Assembly (NCBI RefSeq): GCF_001905825.1
Contig: NZ_LIVV01000004.1
Location: 186,001-250,000 of the forward strand
DNA length: 64,000 bases
Origin: Streptomyces sp. CB02009
GTDB lineage: Bacteria > Actinomycetota > Actinomycetes > Streptomycetales > Streptomycetaceae
Direction: 5' to 3'
The position numbers were made by a program, and so were the translations under genes. The notes below the pieces were generated by a model. It saw only the letters and a program-made list of their open reading frames with translations, did no database searches and had not been told where the DNA came from. The stretch's first letter is position 1; each line of letters starts with the position of its first letter. Shown here in pieces: positions 23,580 to 32,661 of the stretch.

Positions 23580-25469
23580 ATGGCGCACGCGGCGGATCTT
23601 CCGGAGACGGTCCGGGCGCTGGACCGGTACCGGCGAAGAGCGGTCGAGCTGACGGTCTCGGGCATCGTGGTGATCGCCCTGGCCGTGGGGGTCGGGGCGA
23701 TGTTCCCGGGGAACCGGACGGGCGACGTGGCTGCCCCGCTCGGCGGGCTCGGAGCGGTGGCCCTGATCGGCGGGCTCGGAGCGTGGCGGATCGAGCGGCG
23801 GATGCGGTACGTCCTGCGTGCCGGGTCCTGGTCGGCCCATGCCGCGGTCGCGGTGGAGCGGACCTGGTCGTCGGCGACCGTGGTCCTGAGCGCTCCGCGG
23901 CACGAGGAGGTCTGGCCGCTGACCGTGGTGGCGCTCCGGCACCGGTACGACGCCGTGCGGCCCGGCCCGCACGGCGTGCTCTGGTGGTGCGGCGATCCCC
24001 ACGCGGGCGGGGTGCTGACCCCGCCCGGCGGCGGCGAGCTGATCTGGGCGAAGCCGGTGCGGGGAAGCGGCAGCCGGCTGAGGGTCGTCCGACGGGCGGA
24101 GGAGGCCGGTCTTCGGGGGCGCCCTGAGCCCTTGCAGCCCCGGCCGTCGGGCGAGCCCCGGCCGTCCGGCGAGCCCCGGCCGTCCGGACGGTCGCAGGGG
24201 GCCGGTCAGCCGCAGGGGGCCGGTCAGCCGCGGCCGACCCTGCGGCGGCGGGGGCGGCGGGGGCTGTGGCGCTGGGTCGCGGTCCTGGCAGCCGTCGCCC
24301 TCGGCCTCGGCATCTACGGCACGGAGGCCTCGGACAGCGACCCGCAGGTCGACCTCATCGTCCTGGACAAGCAGAGGAACGGCAGCTGCACGGTCGCCTG
24401 GCATGACCCCTTCGACGGCACCCGGCGGACCGGCCCGTACCGCTGCACCCAGGATCTGGACCCGTCCCTCGATGGCTGGGACACCGGGTTCGTCGTCTCG
24501 TACGGCCCCTGGAAGGGCGACCTGTACAACGCCGAATGGGAGGGCACCCCGGCGGGCACGGTGAACGAGGTCCTCGGCCTCGGCGGTGTCCTGGGGCTGC
24601 TCGTGGGCCTCGTCGGTGGCGGGGTCGCCTGGTGGCGGCGCCGGCCCGCGGCCCCGATCCCCCACGCGCACGCCGGCACCTCGGACTCGGCCGGCACCTC
24701 AGACTCCGCCGGCACCTCGGCCGTGAGCCTCTCCAAGTCGCCCCCGGCAAAGCCCGCGGCCTCCGCGCTGAGGTACGCACGGCTCGCCGCCATGGCCGAG
24801 CGGGACCCCCTCGTGCAGACCCGAACCGCTCGCCCGGAGCCGGACATACGCCGGGTGCCGTGGTGGCGGGTGCGGGCGCTGCGCCGGGCGTCCGGGCTGC
24901 CGGAGGTGCTGCTCGGCGCGGGCGCCTGCGCGGGCATGGCCGCGGTGATCCTGGCCGGACCCGACGGTTTCGCCGAGATCCAGTCGAGTGTGATGGGGGT
25001 GCTGGTGCTCGGCGGCACGCTCGCCTCCGGCTACCGCTTCCTGACCGGCGGGCGCCCCGCGGCCGTGGTGCTCGCCCGGGCCGCGCGGGCGCCCGTGCCC
25101 GTCCCCCGGCGGTACGTCCTGCTGCACGACCCGTACGGCGGCGCCCCGGTCCTGGCCGTCTTCCCGGTGGGGGACGGCGCGGACGACGTGCCCGAGGCCC
25201 TGCTCGTCCTCGCCTCCCCGGGGACGGGCAGGCACCCGTGGATCGGGCTCCCCTCCGCACCCACCGGCCAGGTGGAGCTGCGGGGCTGGCTGGACCGCGC
25301 GGCGAACGGGGCGCCGGTCGTGGTGGCCCGGATCGAGGACCGGGCGCTGTGGCCGCAGGAGCCGTACCTGGAGGCGGGCACGCCGGAGTTCGCCGATCTC
25401 GCCGACCGCCTCGCGGCGGCGGCGGGCCCGGAGCCCGTCCCTCAGGACCCGGCGCGCGACTCCTTGTAG
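23580..25469 (+). CDS. Multi-pass membrane protein of unknown function
   Basis: 629 residues, ATG with GGGGGAGGGGG upstream. Predicted helices near residues 22-44, 50-68, 228-246, 322-346 and several around 440-490. Cytoplasmic or external linkers are low complexity: three RPSGEP and two QGAG repeats around residue 190, and three GTSDSA repeats around 365. A cysteine pair occurs in the loop with SCTVAWHDPFDGTRRTGPYRC, suggesting an extracytoplasmic disulfide-bonded module. C-terminal soluble domain rich in VLLHDPYGGAPVLAVF. No known domain recognised. The 3' end overlaps the convergent GbsR-like gene by 28 bases, so the transcripts are antisense to each other there. Confidence 0.8.
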   Translation: MAHAADLPETVRALDRYRRRAVELTVSGIVVIALAVGVGAMFPGNRTGDVAAPLGGLGAVALIGGLGAWRIERRMRYVLRAGSWSAHAAVAVERTWSSATVVLSAPRHEEVWPLTVVALRHRYDAVRPGPHGVLWWCGDPHAGGVLTPPGGGELIWAKPVRGSGSRLRVVRRAEEAGLRGRPEPLQPRPSGEPRPSGEPRPSGRSQGAGQPQGAGQPRPTLRRRGRRGLWRWVAVLAAVALGLGIYGTEASDSDPQVDLIVLDKQRNGSCTVAWHDPFDGTRRTGPYRCTQDLDPSLDGWDTGFVVSYGPWKGDLYNAEWEGTPAGTVNEVLGLGGVLGLLVGLVGGGVAWWRRRPAAPIPHAHAGTSDSAGTSDSAGTSAVSLSKSPPAKPAASALRYARLAAMAERDPLVQTRTARPEPDIRRVPWWRVRALRRASGLPEVLLGAGACAGMAAVILAGPDGFAEIQSSVMGVLVLGGTLASGYRFLTGGRPAAVVLARAARAPVPVPRRYVLLHDPYGGAPVLAVFPVGDGADDVPEALLVLASPGTGRHPWIGLPSAPTGQVELRGWLDRAANGAPVVVARIEDRALWPQEPYLEAGTPEFADLADRLAAAAGPEPVPQDPARDSL

Positions 25470-25948
25470 GCCGCCCAGCGGTCCATGATCGCGAGCATCT
25501 CCCGCTGGAGGAACGCGAAGAACTCGGCCGTCTCGGCCGTCCGCGCGCCCGCCGCCGTCTCCGGGCCGAGCAGTTCGGAGCCCTCGCGGAGGACCTTCTC
25601 CCAGCGGACGAGGATCTGGTCGCGGCGGGTGAAGGTCTCGTACCAGAGCTCGTTGTGCAGGACGTACCGCTCGCGCCGGGTGCCGGGGTCGCGCTCGCGG
25701 CTGACCATGCCGACCTGGCTGAGGTAGCGGATCGCGCCGGAGACCGCCGCCGGGCTGATCTTCAGCTGCTCGGCGAGCTCGGCGGAGGTCATCGAGGCGC
25801 CCTCGGAGGCGAGGAGCGCCGCGAAGACGCGGGCGGCCATGCGCTGCATGCCGGCTTCCGTGAGTTCGGCGGCGAAGCGCTCCACGAAGCGGGACACGCC
25901 CTCCTCGTTGCCGTCCCTGCTCGCCTCGGTGGTCGTCATGCCGGTCAT
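25442..25948 (-). CDS. GbsR/MarR-type transcription regulator
   Basis: 168 residues from ATG 25948 (GGAG five bases upstream; ATG 25939 is an alternative). Winged helix with MTSAELAEQLKISPAAVSGAIRYLSQVGMVSRERDPGTRRERYVLH and long N- and C-terminal helices for dimerisation (FFAFLQREMLAIMDRWA). Divergent from an ABC exporter operon; the intergenic region holds a near-perfect 16-base dyad (25997-26012). The simplest reading is a repressor of the exporter that is relieved by the exported compound. It overlaps the 3' end of the convergent membrane protein gene by 28 bases. Confidence 0.92.
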   Translation of the reverse strand: MTGMTTTEASRDGNEEGVSRFVERFAAELTEAGMQRMAARVFAALLASEGASMTSAELAEQLKISPAAVSGAIRYLSQVGMVSRERDPGTRRERYVLHNELWYETFTRRDQILVRWEKVLREGSELLGPETAAGARTAETAEFFAFLQREMLAIMDRWAAYKESRAGS

Positions 25949-25996
25949 CGTCTCCCTCGTCCGCTCCGCCACCCCGACTTTATACGGTTCCTTAAC

Positions 25997-26012
25997 TTCA
26001 CAACTTTGTGAA
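25997..26012. promoter_or_regulatory. Operator dyad of the GbsR regulator
   Basis: TTCACAA-CT-TTGTGAA, seven-base arms around a two-base centre, midway between the divergent regulator and ABC operon starts and only 21 bases before the ABC ATG. Confidence 0.85.
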
Positions 26013-26032
26013 ATGAGCGTACGTTCTGAATC

Positions 26033-26944
26033 ATGACGAAGGCAATCAGCATCGCCGGACTGCACAAGTCCTTCGGGCGGACCCACGCGCTCGACGGCCT
26101 CGACCTCGCCGTCGAGACCGGCGAGGGCCACGGCTTCCTCGGCCCCAACGGCGCCGGCAAGTCCACCACCATCCGGGTCCTCCTCGGCCTGCTCCGCGCC
26201 GACTCCGGCGGCGTCGCGCTGCTCGGCGGGGACCCCTGGCGGGACGCCGTCGCCCTGCACCGCCGGATCGCGTACGTCCCCGGCGACGTGACCCTGTGGC
26301 GCAACCTCTCCGGCGGCGAGGTCATCGACCTGTACGGAAGGCTCCGCGGGGGCCTGGACCGGGCGAAGCGCGCCGAGCTGATCGAGCGCTTCGAGCTCGA
26401 CCCCACCAAGAAGGGCCGCACCTACTCCAAGGGCAACCGGCAGAAGGTCGCCCTGGTCGCGGCCTTCGCCTCCGACGTCGACCTGTACGTCCTCGACGAG
26501 CCGACCAGCGGCCTCGACCCGCTGATGGAGGAGGTCTTCCAGAGCTGCGTCCAGGAGGCCCGCGACCGCGGCCGGACCGTGCTCCTCTCCAGCCACATCC
26601 TCAGCGAGGTCGAGACCCTCTGCGACCGGGTCAGCATCGTCCGCAGGGGCCGGACCGTGGAGTCCGGTTCGCTCACCGAGCTGCGGCACCTGACCCGTAC
26701 CAGCGTCACCGCCGAACTCGCCGCCGCGCCGAACGGCCTCGCCCACCTCCCCGGCGTCCACGACCTCGACGTCCAGGGCCTGCGGGTGAGGCTCCAGGTC
26801 GACACCGACAAGCTCGACGCCGTCCTGCGCTCCCTGACCGCCTCGGGCGTACGGAGCCTGACCAGCACCCCGCCCACCCTGGAGGAGCTGTTCCTCCGGC
26901 ACTACGAGGACGAGCACCCCGCGAGCGGGGTGACCGCGCGATGA
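26033..26944 (+). CDS. ABC transporter ATP-binding protein
   Basis: 303 residues. Walker [14 protein letters not shown] near residue 39-47, Q-loop replaced by [11 protein letters not shown], signature [11 protein letters not shown], Walker [14 protein letters not shown] and switch His in [11 protein letters not shown]. The C-terminal extension of about 80 residues is typical of drug/polyketide exporters of the DrrA type. The ATG lies just behind the operator dyad, and the stop overlaps the permease start as ATGA. Together with the 539-residue permease it should export a hydrophobic compound; regulated by the divergent GbsR protein. Confidence 0.95.
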   Translation: MTKAISIAGLHKSFGRTHALDGLDLAVETGEGHGFLGPNGAGKSTTIRVLLGLLRADSGGVALLGGDPWRDAVALHRRIAYVPGDVTLWRNLSGGEVIDLYGRLRGGLDRAKRAELIERFELDPTKKGRTYSKGNRQKVALVAAFASDVDLYVLDEPTSGLDPLMEEVFQSCVQEARDRGRTVLLSSHILSEVETLCDRVSIVRRGRTVESGSLTELRHLTRTSVTAELAAAPNGLAHLPGVHDLDVQGLRVRLQVDTDKLDAVLRSLTASGVRSLTSTPPTLEELFLRHYEDEHPASGVTAR

Positions 26945-28560
26945 GCACCCCCGCCCGCACCCGCACCGGCACCACGGCCGGCCCCGTCACCGGCACCCCG
27001 GCCGGCCCCCTCACCGGCACCGGCGCCCTCACCCGGCTCGCCCTGCGCCGCGACCGGCTGACGATCCCGCTCTGGGCGCTCGTCACCGGCGGCCTCGTCG
27101 CCAGCGGCGCCGGCTCGCTCGAAGGCGTCTACGGCACGGCCGCCGCACGCGCCGAGGCCGCCGCCGCCATGACCGCCAACAGCTCGATGCGCGCGCTCTA
27201 CGGACCGGTCTTCGACGACTCCCTCGGCGGGCTCGTCGCCTGGCGGTTCGGCACCTTCGCCGCCGTCCTCGCCGCCGTCGCGAGCCTGATCGTGGTCGTC
27301 CGGCACACCCGCGAGGAGGAGGAGACGGGCCGCCAGGAGATGCTCTCCGCCGGCGCGGTCGGCCGCCGGGCCCCGCTCACCGCCGCCCTCCTCGCCGCGC
27401 TCGTCGTCAACACCGCCGTCGCGCTGATCGTCACGGCGGGACTCGCCGGACAGGGCGCGGCCGGGGCGCTCGCCCTCGGCCTCGCCCTCGGCGGCACCGG
27501 CATGGTCTTCGCGGCCACGGCCGCGCTCGCCGCCCAGCTGACGGAGAGCGCCCGGCTCGCGAAGGGCCTGACGGGAGCCGCCGTCGGCCTCGCGTTCGTC
27601 CTGCGGGCGGCCGGCGACTCCGGCCGCTCCCCCGTGCTGACCTGGCTGTCGCCGATCGGCTGGGCGGAGAACGTCCGCGCCTTCGCCGGCGAACGCTGGT
27701 GGGTGCTCCTCCTGATCGCCGCGGCGGCCCTGGCCCAGACGGCGGCGGCGTACGCGCTGGCCGGCCGTCGCGACATCGGCGCGAGCTTCCTCGCGACCCG
27801 GCCGGGCCCCGCGGAGGGCGGTCTCGCGACGGCGGGCGCGCTCGCCTGGCGGCTCCAGCGGGGCACGCTGCTCGGCTGGTCGCTGGGGTTCCTGCTGGGC
27901 GGGCTCGTCTTCGGCGGGATGGTCGAGGGCGCGGCCGACATCGTCGGCGACAACGCGCAGGCCCGGCAGATCATCGAGCGGATGGGCGGCCGGAGCGCCC
28001 TCACCGACGCCTTCCTCGCCACGATGGTGTCCCTCTTCGGGATGGTCGCGGCCCTGTTCGCGGTCGGCTCGGTGCTGCGTCCGCACGGCGAGGAGACCTC
28101 GGGCCGCGCCGAACCGCTCCTCGCGAACGCCCTCGGCCGGATCCGCTGGGCGGCCGGCCACCTGCTGATCGCCTTCGGCGGCTCGGCCCTGATCCTGGCC
28201 CTCAGCGGCATCGGCCTCGCCCTCTCGTACGGCCGGGACGCGGGCCCGGTCCTGGGCGCGTCGCTCGCCCAGCTGCCGGCGGTGTGGACGCTGGCCGGGC
28301 TCGCGGTCCTCCTCTGGGGCGCGGCCCCGAGGGCGGCGACCGCCGCGTGGGGCGCGGCCGGCCTGTGCCTGGCCCTCGGCTGGATCGGCCCGGCGCTCGA
28401 CCTGCCGCAGGCGGCCCTGAACCTCTCCCCGTTCGGCCACCTGCCGAAGCTCCCGGGCCCGGACACGGCCTGGACCCCGGTCCTGGCCCTGACCGCCTTG
28501 GCGGCGGCCCTGGTGGCGGCGGGGCTGGCGGGGCTGCGGCGGCGGGACGTGATCGGCTGA
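26941..28560 (+). CDS. ABC-2 type exporter permease (polyketide-exporter-like)
   Basis: 539 residues, start ATG overlapping the ATPase stop by four bases. A Gly/Thr/Pro-rich N-terminal stretch with [19 protein letters not shown] repeats precedes about twelve membrane helices arranged as two similar halves (first helix near residue 40; second half starting about residue 285 with [21 protein letters not shown]). The conserved [12 protein letters not shown] and [16 protein letters not shown] segments after the second helix of each half mark the exporter-of-polyketide-antibiotics family. Operon partner of the upstream ATPase. Substrate unknown. Confidence 0.92.
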   Translation: MSTPARTRTGTTAGPVTGTPAGPLTGTGALTRLALRRDRLTIPLWALVTGGLVASGAGSLEGVYGTAAARAEAAAAMTANSSMRALYGPVFDDSLGGLVAWRFGTFAAVLAAVASLIVVVRHTREEEETGRQEMLSAGAVGRRAPLTAALLAALVVNTAVALIVTAGLAGQGAAGALALGLALGGTGMVFAATAALAAQLTESARLAKGLTGAAVGLAFVLRAAGDSGRSPVLTWLSPIGWAENVRAFAGERWWVLLLIAAAALAQTAAAYALAGRRDIGASFLATRPGPAEGGLATAGALAWRLQRGTLLGWSLGFLLGGLVFGGMVEGAADIVGDNAQARQIIERMGGRSALTDAFLATMVSLFGMVAALFAVGSVLRPHGEETSGRAEPLLANALGRIRWAAGHLLIAFGGSALILALSGIGLALSYGRDAGPVLGASLAQLPAVWTLAGLAVLLWGAAPRAATAAWGAAGLCLALGWIGPALDLPQAALNLSPFGHLPKLPGPDTAWTPVLALTALAAALVAAGLAGLRRRDVIG

Positions 28561-28572
28561 GGCGGACACGGA

Positions 28573-28683
28573 CCGAGAGCACTGCTGCCGTGCCGGAGCG
28601 GTGCTCTCGGCCATGCCGGAGCGGTGCTCTCGGCCATGCCGGAGCGGTGCTCTCGGCCGTGCCGGAGCGGTGCTCGGCGCGGG
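28573..28683 (+). terminator. Repeat-built terminator region after the ABC operon
   Basis: CCGAGAGCAC (28573-28582) pairs with GTGCTCTCGG (28601-28610), and the latter is repeated in each 23-base unit downstream, so several alternative hairpins are possible between the convergent permease and P450 genes. Confidence 0.5.
28592..28683. repeat. Four tandem copies of a 23-bp repeat
   Basis: Unit GCCGGAGCGGTGCTCTCGGC plus three bases, starting at 28592, 28615, 28638 and 28661, the last one truncated. No spacers, so not a CRISPR array. Confidence 0.9.
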
Positions 28684-28690
28684 TGCGGGC

Positions 28691-29887
28691 TCACACCTCC
28701 ACGAGCAGTTCCTCGACGCCCCGGATCACGTACCCCGGCTTCCGCACGGGCTCCGCCGCGAGCCGCAGGTCCGGCGCCTGGCGGAGCAGCTCGCCGAAGA
28801 CCGCGGTCAGTTCGAGGCGGGCGAGCGGGGCGCCGAGGCAGTAGTGGATGCCCGCCCCGAAGGTGACGTGCGGGTTGTCGGCCCGGGTGAGGTCGAGTGC
28901 GTCGGCCGTCGGGCCGAAGCGGGCCGGGTCGCGGTTGGCGGAGCCGAAGAGGAGGGCGACCTCGGAGCCGCGCGGGATGACCTGGCCGCCGATCTCGATG
29001 TCGTCGAGGACCCAGCGCTCGAACATCTGGAGCGGGGTGTCGTAGCGCAGAATTTCTTCCACAGCTGTGGACAACTTCCCGGGGTCCGGACGGACGCCGT
29101 GCTTCAGGAGGGTCCACCAGCCGGTGACCGTGGTGTTCACGGTGGCCTCGTGGCCCGCGTTCAGGAGCAGGACGCAGGTGGAGACCATCTCCTGCTCCGT
29201 CAGCTCCTCCACCCCGATCAGCGCCGAGATCAGATCGTCCCCCGGGCTCTTCCGCCGCCGCGCGATCAGCTCGCGCAGATAGTCCGAGAACTCGACGGAG
29301 GCCTCGACCGCCCGCCGGGCCGTCTCCTCCGAGGGGTTCAGCTCGAACATCCCGCAGATCGCCGCCGACCAGGGCCGCAGCCGCCCCCGCTCCTCGTCGT
29401 CCTCGGGAACGCCCAGCATCCGGGCGATCACCGCGACCGGCAGCGGCTCGGCGACCGCCGCCTGGAGGTCGCCGCCGCCCGCCGCCACCAGATCCCCCAC
29501 CAGATCCGCGGCGAGCCGCCGTACCGTCGGCGCCAGGTTCTCGACGGTCCTCGGCGTGAACGCCTTCGACACCAGCCGCCGGATGCGGGCGTGGTCGGCC
29601 GCCTCCAGATCGAGCAGTCCGTGGTCGTTGAGCGTGTGGAACGGCTCGTACGCCGCGTCCGGAGCCTCCCGCCCGAACTCCTCGTGGCTGAAGCGGTGGG
29701 TGTACGTCCGGCCGAGCCGCCGGTCCCTGAGGAGCGCGGACACGTCCTCGTGGTGCGGGATCAGCCACTGGCGGGTCGGGCCGTGCCAGTGGGCGCGGCC
29801 CGCCGCCCGCAGCGCGGCGTAGGCGGGGTAAGGATCGGCGACGAACTCCGGGGAGAAGGGGTCGTAAACAGCCTCGGCAGCGTCCAT
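28691..29887 (-). CDS. Cytochrome P450
   Basis: 398 residues, a soluble bacterial class I P450. Heme-binding loop FGAGIHYCLGAPLAR (cysteine near residue 347), ExxR in EEILR, and I-helix LNAGHEATVN, where the threonine that normally follows the glutamate is alanine. Substrate recognition regions do not match a family I can name with confidence. It stands alone, without ferredoxin or reductase genes nearby, convergent with the ABC exporter operon and upstream of a tandem repeat and the response regulator. A TAGCGT box ends six bases before the ATG without SD, so a leaderless transcript is probable. Confidence 0.95.
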   Translation of the reverse strand: MDAAEAVYDPFSPEFVADPYPAYAALRAAGRAHWHGPTRQWLIPHHEDVSALLRDRRLGRTYTHRFSHEEFGREAPDAAYEPFHTLNDHGLLDLEAADHARIRRLVSKAFTPRTVENLAPTVRRLAADLVGDLVAAGGGDLQAAVAEPLPVAVIARMLGVPEDDEERGRLRPWSAAICGMFELNPSEETARRAVEASVEFSDYLRELIARRRKSPGDDLISALIGVEELTEQEMVSTCVLLLNAGHEATVNTTVTGWWTLLKHGVRPDPGKLSTAVEEILRYDTPLQMFERWVLDDIEIGGQVIPRGSEVALLFGSANRDPARFGPTADALDLTRADNPHVTFGAGIHYCLGAPLARLELTAVFGELLRQAPDLRLAAEPVRKPGYVIRGVEELLVEV

Positions 29888-29893
29888 GCCCGG

Positions 29894-29899
29894 ACGCTA
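29894..29899 (-). promoter_or_regulatory. Candidate -10 box of leaderless P450 transcript
   Basis: TAGCGT, six bases before ATG 29887. Confidence 0.45.
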
Positions 29900-29911
29900 C
29901 CCGCGCGCCCG

Positions 29912-29998
29912 GGCCATGATCCGCCGGACGGGCCCGCGCCCGGCCCATGATCCGCCGCACAGGCCCCGCGCGCCCCGGCCATGATCGGCAGGACAGGC
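29912..29998. repeat. Three imperfect ~31-34 bp repeats
   Basis: Each contains GGCC(C)ATGATC(C/G)GC(C/A)G(C/G)AC(A/G)GG, at about 29912, 29943 and 29977, between the response regulator stop and the P450 start; they overlap the upstream part of the P450 promoter region. Confidence 0.7.
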
Positions 29999-29999
29999 T

Positions 30000-30662
30000 C
30001 TAGCCGCCGACGCGCACCAGGCCCGCCTCGTACGCGAACACCGCCGCCTGCGTCCGGTCCCGCAGCCCCAGCTTCACCAGGATGCGGCTCACATGGGTCT
30101 TGATGGTCGACTCGGCGACGACGAGGTGCTCGGCGATCTCGGAGTTCGACAGGCCCTGCGCGATCAGCACCAGGACCTCCGTCTCGCGCTCCGTCAGCTC
30201 CCCGATCTGCGCCATCGCCGGCGGGCGCGGAGAGCTCCCCGGCGCCTTCGCGAACTCGGTGATCAGCCGCCTGGTGACGGTCGGCGCGAGCAGCGCCTCG
30301 CCGGCCGCGACGACCCGCACCCCGTCGGCGAGCTGCCGGGCGGAGGCGTCCTTGAGGAGGAAGCCGGAGGCGCCGGCGCGCAGCGCCTGGTAGACGTACT
30401 CGTCGAGGTCGAAGGTGGTCAGGACGAGGACCTTCGCGTCCGCGTCGGCGGCGACGATCTCCCGGGTGGCGTCGATGCCGTTCAGCTCGGGCATCCGGAT
30501 GTCCATGAGGACCACGTCGGGGTGGAGGGCGGCGACCTGGGAGACGGCCTCCCGGCCGTTGACGGCCTCGCCGACGACCTCGATGTCCGGCATCGCGCCG
30601 AGCAGCACCGAGAAGCCCTCGCGGACCATCATCTGGTCGTCGACGATCAGCACGCGGATCAC
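30000..30662 (-). CDS. NarL/LuxR-family response regulator
   Basis: 220 residues. Receiver domain with the acidic pocket in LIVDDQ, phosphoacceptor in VVLMDIRMPELNG (Asp near residue 54), Thr in LVLTTFDLDEYVY and Lys in GFLLKDAS; C-terminal LuxR helix-turn-helix LTERETEVLVLIAQGLSNSEIAEHLVVAESTIKTHVSRIL. GTG start overlaps the histidine kinase stop as GTGA, so kinase and regulator are made together. No dedicated target gene is obvious nearby apart from the P450 gene downstream. Confidence 0.95.
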   Translation of the reverse strand: MIRVLIVDDQMMVREGFSVLLGAMPDIEVVGEAVNGREAVSQVAALHPDVVLMDIRMPELNGIDATREIVAADADAKVLVLTTFDLDEYVYQALRAGASGFLLKDASARQLADGVRVVAAGEALLAPTVTRRLITEFAKAPGSSPRPPAMAQIGELTERETEVLVLIAQGLSNSEIAEHLVVAESTIKTHVSRILVKLGLRDRTQAAVFAYEAGLVRVGG

Positions 30663-31972
30663 TGGTCACTCTCCTCACGGCTCACGGGGACGAAGGCCGT
30701 CACCTCGTACCCACCGTCCTCGGTGGCCTCGGCCGTCATCTCCCCTCCGAGCATCGTCACACGCTCCCGCATGCCGGTGATGCCGTGGCCCGCGCCCGGC
30801 GAGGGCTTCACGAGGCCGCGGGCCGGACCGTTCGCGATGCGCAGGCCCAGACCGCCGAGGACATAGCTGACCTCGACCTTCGCGGCGGCGCCCGGCGCGT
30901 GCCGCAGCACGTTCGACAGGGCCTCCTGGACGATGCGGTACGCGGAGAGCTCGACGCCCTGCGGCAGCTCGCGCACGGCGCCGGTCACGGTCTTGTCGAC
31001 GACGAGCCCGGCGTCCTGGACGTTGCGGACCAGCGAGTCGAGGTCGGCGAGGGTCGGCTGCGGGGCGTCGGGGGCCTCGTAGTCCTCGGCGCGGACGACA
31101 CCGAGGATGCGGCGCAGCTCGGTGAGCGCGGCGACCGCGTTCTCGCGGATGGTGAGGAAGGCCTGCTCCAGCTCCGGCGGCGGGTTCTCGACCCGGTACG
31201 GGGCGGCCTCGGCCTGGATGGCGACGACCGACATGTGGTGGGCGACGACGTCGTGGAGCTCGCGGGCGATGGTGGTGCGCTCCTCCAGGAGGGTCCGCTT
31301 CGAGCGCTCCTGGGCGGTGACGGTCTGCTGGGCGGTGACCTCGCGGTCGGCCTGGCGGCGGACCTGGAGGACGGTCACGGCGAGGAGGACCAGGGCGGCG
31401 ACGAAGAGCAGCGGGACGCTGTCGGAGCTGCGGCCCATCCCGAGGAACATCTCCGTGAAGAGGGAGAAGCCGGCCGTCACGAGCCACATCCACACCGAGG
31501 TGCGGGGCCGGGAGCGGGCCGCGACCACGCCGAGGACCACGAGGTGGGAGAAGAACGTGATGTGCGACCAGGGCCACCCGGCGACGTAGCCGCTGAGGTA
31601 GCCGATGACGGGCGCGGTGGCGAGCGAGGCCCAGAAGGCGAGGACCGGCCGCACCAGGGTGAGCAGCACGACCGCGGGCGGCGTGCAGACGACCATGAGC
31701 GTCAGCGGGGCGAAGCGGGTGTCGAACTCCTCGTAGCCCAGCGCGAAGGCGATCAGGGCGAAGAACGCGACGACGGCGTGCGGGAACAGCCCGAGGTGCG
31801 GCCGTATCGCCTTCGGCAGGAAGCGCGCCACCTTGGGGTTCACCTCGGCGGGCTGGAGCGGCCGGTAGGCCGACGCGTCGCGGAAGAGGTCCTGCCGCAG
31901 TCCGCCGAGGACGACCTGGACCAGGTGGAACTCGGGGGCGCGGCTCGTCTCGGGGGTCTGTGTCTGGGTCAC
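30659..31972 (-). CDS. Membrane sensor histidine kinase (HisKA_3 type)
   Basis: 437 residues from GTG 31972 (VTQTQTPETS); a GTG at 31981 would add three residues. Six or so membrane helices between residues about 60 and 205, then the HisKA_3 dimerisation region with the phosphorylated histidine in ARELHDVVAHHMSVVAIQAEAAPYR and an HATPase domain (LRIANGPA, GAGHGITGMRERVTMLGG). TACCGT ends seven bases before the GTG at 31972, with no ribosome binding site, so a leaderless message is likely. Coupled to the response regulator by GTGA. The stimulus is unknown; little extracytoplasmic sequence means it may sense inside the membrane. Confidence 0.93.
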   Translation of the reverse strand: MTQTQTPETSRAPEFHLVQVVLGGLRQDLFRDASAYRPLQPAEVNPKVARFLPKAIRPHLGLFPHAVVAFFALIAFALGYEEFDTRFAPLTLMVVCTPPAVVLLTLVRPVLAFWASLATAPVIGYLSGYVAGWPWSHITFFSHLVVLGVVAARSRPRTSVWMWLVTAGFSLFTEMFLGMGRSSDSVPLLFVAALVLLAVTVLQVRRQADREVTAQQTVTAQERSKRTLLEERTTIARELHDVVAHHMSVVAIQAEAAPYRVENPPPELEQAFLTIRENAVAALTELRRILGVVRAEDYEAPDAPQPTLADLDSLVRNVQDAGLVVDKTVTGAVRELPQGVELSAYRIVQEALSNVLRHAPGAAAKVEVSYVLGGLGLRIANGPARGLVKPSPGAGHGITGMRERVTMLGGEMTAEATEDGGYEVTAFVPVSREESDQ

Positions 31973-31979
31973 GTCGACC

Positions 31980-31985
31980 ACGGTA
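31980..31985 (-). promoter_or_regulatory. Candidate -10 box of leaderless sensor kinase transcript
   Basis: TACCGT, seven bases before GTG 31972. Confidence 0.45.
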
Positions 31986-32069
31986 CGGGCGGCGGGGAAC
32001 CCGGTCGTCCCGCTCGATGCGGATCCTTCCGGGTCCCCCTTGAGGACTATGGCGTGTCCGGGGCGGGCC

Positions 32070-32640
32070 TCAGGACACGCTGCTGTACGCGCTGCCCTGG
32101 TACTTGAACAGGTCCGTCGTGCGCCGGTTGAACGGTACGGTGACGACTCCCGTGGAGCGGTTGTCGTTGAAGTCGTACGGATTGAAGGCGCGGCCGATGC
32201 TCATCGGCGAGCTCTTGGAGACGGGCGCGCCGGCACCGTCGTCCAGCGTCGCCTTCACCGCGACGGTGTACGCGCCGTTCGGCGCGTCCACCTCCCACAG
32301 GCTGCCCTCGTCCTGTTCCTCGAAGATCGGCTCCCAGGTGAAGGAGCTGCCGTTGGTCTTGTCGATCTCCGCCACGGCGGGGACGCCGACCCGGTCGATC
32401 GTGAGCGGGAAGACCGCCGTGCCCGTCTCCGCGACCTTGGTGAGCTTCGGGGTGCCGTCCGCCGCCGCCTCGACGCGGAACAGGCCGTCACCCTCGTCCC
32501 GCCCGCTGCCGGACAGCACCGCGCCGCCGTCGGGCAGGGGCACCGAGCCCGACGCTGTGATGCCGAGCTCGCGAGTCTCGCCGCTGGTCAGGGGGACGGC
32601 CTGGGCGGGCGTCCGGGGGGCGCCGTACGGAAGACCTCCC
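32070..32640 (-). pseudogene. Truncated secreted VCBS/FlgD-like protein fragment
   Basis: The open frame carries clearly protein-like sequence (PLPDGGAVLSGSGRDEG, LTIDRVGVPAVAEIDKTNG, NPYDFNDNRSTGVVTVPFN, ending in DLFKYQGSAYSSVS) resembling the middle and end of secreted FG-GAP proteins such as the two at 12.4-14.3 kb. Coding-like sequence continues upstream of the first GTG (32543) through YGAPRTPAQAVPLTSGETRE and then abuts the end of the hydrolase gene without any start codon, ribosome binding site or signal peptide. Most FG-GAP blades are also missing. I read it as a gene that lost its 5' end and an internal part by deletion. If it is expressed, GTG 32543 would give 157 residues. Confidence 0.6.
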
Positions 32641-32661
32641 CTTCGCGGCAGCGGCCTCGAC

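Noticed and set aside
28592-28683. Possible CRISPR array
   Set aside because: The 23-base units are contiguous without unique spacers, no cas genes are present.
32543-32543. Treating the 157-residue frame from GTG 32543 as a complete gene
   Set aside because: Protein-like sequence continues upstream of this GTG without a start codon, and there is no ribosome binding site or signal peptide.
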